6,959 nucleotides of DNA from BOG-908 sp964247675 (lineage in GTDB: Bacteria > Pseudomonadota > Alphaproteobacteria > Acetobacterales > Acetobacteraceae), in assembly GCA_964247675.1 (NCBI GenBank), contig CAXTVW010000172.1:1-6959 (forward strand), given 5' to 3'. Positions 6,021 through 6,959 of the stretch are shown one piece after another. Both the position numbers and the translations under genes were made by a program. The first letter of the stretch is position 1, and each line of letters opens with the position of its first letter. The notes under the pieces were generated by a model. That model was not told where the DNA came from, searched no databases, and saw only the letters and a list, made by a program, of their open reading frames with translations.

Positions 6021-6027
6021 TGAGGCA

Positions 6028-6031
6028 TCCT
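6028..6031 (-). promoter_or_regulatory. Ribosome binding site of murA
   Basis: AGGA on the minus strand lies 7 nt before the GTG at 6020 and supports that start. It sits right at the edge of palindromic element copy 3, whose pyrimidine-rich mRNA tract (CTTCC repeats) immediately precedes it and could pair with it. Confidence 0.6.
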
Positions 6032-6032
6032 A

Positions 6033-6170
6033 AAGGAAGAAAGGAAGGCCTTCTTTTTTGAAAGAAAGAAGCAAAAAACTTTTATCTATTGGGCGCGCGA
6101 CGCAGGACACTCCCCGACAGGGAGCAAAAGTTTTTTGCTTCTTTTTTTCAAAAAAGAAGGCCTTGCTTCC
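6033..6170. repeat. Composite palindromic element, copy 3 (dcd/murA gap)
   Basis: Same plan: outer purine tract (6033-6049); 22-nt hairpin 6050-6071 (stem CTTCTTTTTT with one T-G pair on the plus strand); CAAAAAACTTTT (6072-6083); 42-nt spacer (6084-6125), GC-rich with GCGCGC and a CTCCC/GGGAG hairpin (6110-6114 with 6120-6124); perfectly complementary AAAAGTTTTTTG (6126-6137); 22-nt hairpin 6138-6159 (perfect 10-bp stem, TC loop); outer pyrimidine tract GCCTTGCTTCCTT-like to 6170. It ends directly against the dcd TAA (6171-6173). It fills nearly the whole dcd/murA gap. Spacer sequence is unrelated to those of copies 1 and 2. Confidence 0.9.
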
Positions 6171-6725
6171 TTACATCCTCGGCAACGACACGCCACGCTG
6201 CCCCATATACTTCCCGCGCCGGTCCGCATAGCTGACCTCAGGCGCGCTCTCCCCGCGCAGGAACAGAAACTGGCAGATCCCCTCGTTGGCATGGATCTTC
6301 GCCGGCAACGGCGTGGTGTTGCTTATCTCGATCGTCACCTGGCCTTCCCACTCCGGCTCCAGCGGCGTCACGTTCACGATGATGCCGCAGCGCGCGTAGG
6401 TGGATTTGCCGAGGCAGATCACCAGCACGTCACGCGGGATGCGGAAATATTCGATCGTGTGGGCCAGCGCGAAGCTGTTCGGCGGGATGATGCAGACAGG
6501 CGCGGTTCGCGTGACGAAGCTGTCCGCGCTGAAGTCCTTCGGGTCGACGATGGCGCTGTCCACATTGGTGAACACGCGGAAATCGGGCGCCACGCGCGCG
6601 TCATAGCCGTAGCTGGACAGGCCGTAGCTGATCACGCCCTCCCGCTTCTGGCTCTCCACAAACGGCTCGATCATGCCGTGCTCGGTGGCCATGCGGCGTA
6701 TCCAGTGATCGGGCAGAACGGGCAT
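6171..6725 (-). CDS. dcd: dCTP deaminase
   Basis: A 184-residue, full-length Dcd, which deaminates dCTP to dUTP and so supplies the precursor of dTMP. The sequence matches the form found in Alphaproteobacteria: GMIEPFVESQKR (17-28), SYGLSSYGYDARV (33-45), FTNVDSAIVDPK (52-63), the GKSTYARCGIIVNVTPLEPEWEG block (about 106-128) and GKYMGQRGV near the C-terminus. By analogy with E. coli Dcd, Ser108, Arg112 and Glu133 (in VTIEISN) form the active site; all are present, so I call deaminase rather than dUTPase. The closest ribosome-site candidate (GGAG) is about 14 nt before the ATG at 6725, which is distant. Element copy 3 abuts the TAA. A small unknown gene ends 32 nt upstream. Confidence 0.97.
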   Translation of the reverse strand: MPVLPDHWIRRMATEHGMIEPFVESQKREGVISYGLSSYGYDARVAPDFRVFTNVDSAIVDPKDFSADSFVTRTAPVCIIPPNSFALAHTIEYFRIPRDVLVICLGKSTYARCGIIVNVTPLEPEWEGQVTIEISNTTPLPAKIHANEGICQFLFLRGESAPEVSYADRRGKYMGQRGVSLPRM

Positions 6726-6757
6726 TGGGCTTCGGCGACTCCGGGGGCGCCGGCAGC

Positions 6758-6928
6758 CTAGCCGATCTTTGGCGCGTCCGTCTCATCCGGGGGAGCAGGC
6801 TGGCTGTCGCGCGCGCGGGCCTGGGCTTTGCGGCGCCTGAGGTTCTCACGCAGGGCGGAGGCCTCCCGGGCCTGGCGGGCTTTGGCCTCGGCTTCGGCTT
6901 TGGAGGTCAGGGCTGGTTTGTCGGCCAT
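6758..6928 (-). CDS. Small Lys/Arg/Ala-rich protein of unknown function
   Basis: A 56-residue protein starting MADKPALTSK. Residues about 9-40 are almost wholly Ala, Glu, Lys, Arg and Gln, with no Pro or Gly, and should form one long, strongly basic helix (core RENLRRRKAQARAR, 27-40); the C-terminal third is acidic and Pro-rich. No membrane segment, signal peptide or cysteine is seen. I believe similar short basic helical proteins occur beside core genes in Alphaproteobacteria but do not recognise a named family. I prefer the ATG at 6928; a GTG at 6958 would add MPFSPPGRPS, which looks like translated leader, though neither start has a clear ribosome site. It is 32 nt upstream of dcd on the same strand and may share its transcript. 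RNA or ribosome binding is possible from charge alone. Confidence 0.7.
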   Translation of the reverse strand: MADKPALTSKAEAEAKARQAREASALRENLRRRKAQARARDSQPAPPDETDAPKIG

Positions 6929-6959
6929 GCTGGGGCGTCCGGGCGGGGAGAAAGGCACG

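Noticed and set aside
2251..6170. CRISPR array or attachment sites
   Set aside because: The repeats are over a kilobase apart, separated by whole genes, and palindromic in several parts; there are no regular spacers, cas genes or integrase.

Overview
This is a GC-rich stretch of housekeeping chromosome in which every gene I can support lies on the minus strand. Read in the direction of transcription (high to low coordinates) the order is: a small K/R/A-rich protein of unknown function, dcd, murA, hisG, hisD, infA, maf, an RNase E/G-like gene, yacG and tRNA-Phe(GAA). The infA-maf-RNase E/G-yacG-tRNA neighbourhood close to hisD and murA is typical of Alphaproteobacteria. The Dcd sequence, the short-form HisG and the dispersed A/T-rich palindromes suggest Rhodospirillales, most likely Acetobacteraceae; that placement is inference from recall, not from a search.

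Layout. Positions 2-77 hold tRNA-Phe with an encoded CCA. Positions 163-2202 form a tight unit, infA-maf-rng-yacG, with an 8-nt gap followed by two stop/start overlaps, so it probably acts as one translationally coupled operon. hisD (2391-3677) and hisG (3865-4557) supply two histidine enzymes. murA (4767-6020) makes the first committed peptidoglycan precursor. dcd (6171-6725) feeds dUTP/dTTP synthesis, and a 56-residue protein lies upstream of it. No gene cassette looks foreign; the window is core metabolism, translation and nucleotide-pool hygiene.

The unusual content is between the genes. Three of the intergenic gaps (hisD/infA, hisG/hisD, dcd/murA) are almost filled by copies of one elaborate palindromic element. 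Each copy has the same plan: a 22-nt A/T hairpin (10+2+10), a 12-nt strand directly abutting it, a GC-rich spacer of 42-70 nt that differs in every copy and carries its own small palindromes, then the complementary 12-nt strand and a second 22-nt hairpin, all framed by purine-rich and pyrimidine-rich outer tracts that are also roughly complementary. The six 22-nt hairpins include paired substitutions that keep their stems, which is evidence of selection on (or conversion of) the local hairpins. All three copies sit at, or within 0-1 nt of, the stop codon of the gene upstream in transcription. They look like a dispersed 3'-end element: terminator, mRNA stabiliser or non-autonomous mobile palindrome. 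The 208-bp murA/hisG gap has no copy and may hold the hisG promoter. No CRISPR array, transposase, phage gene or riboswitch was seen.
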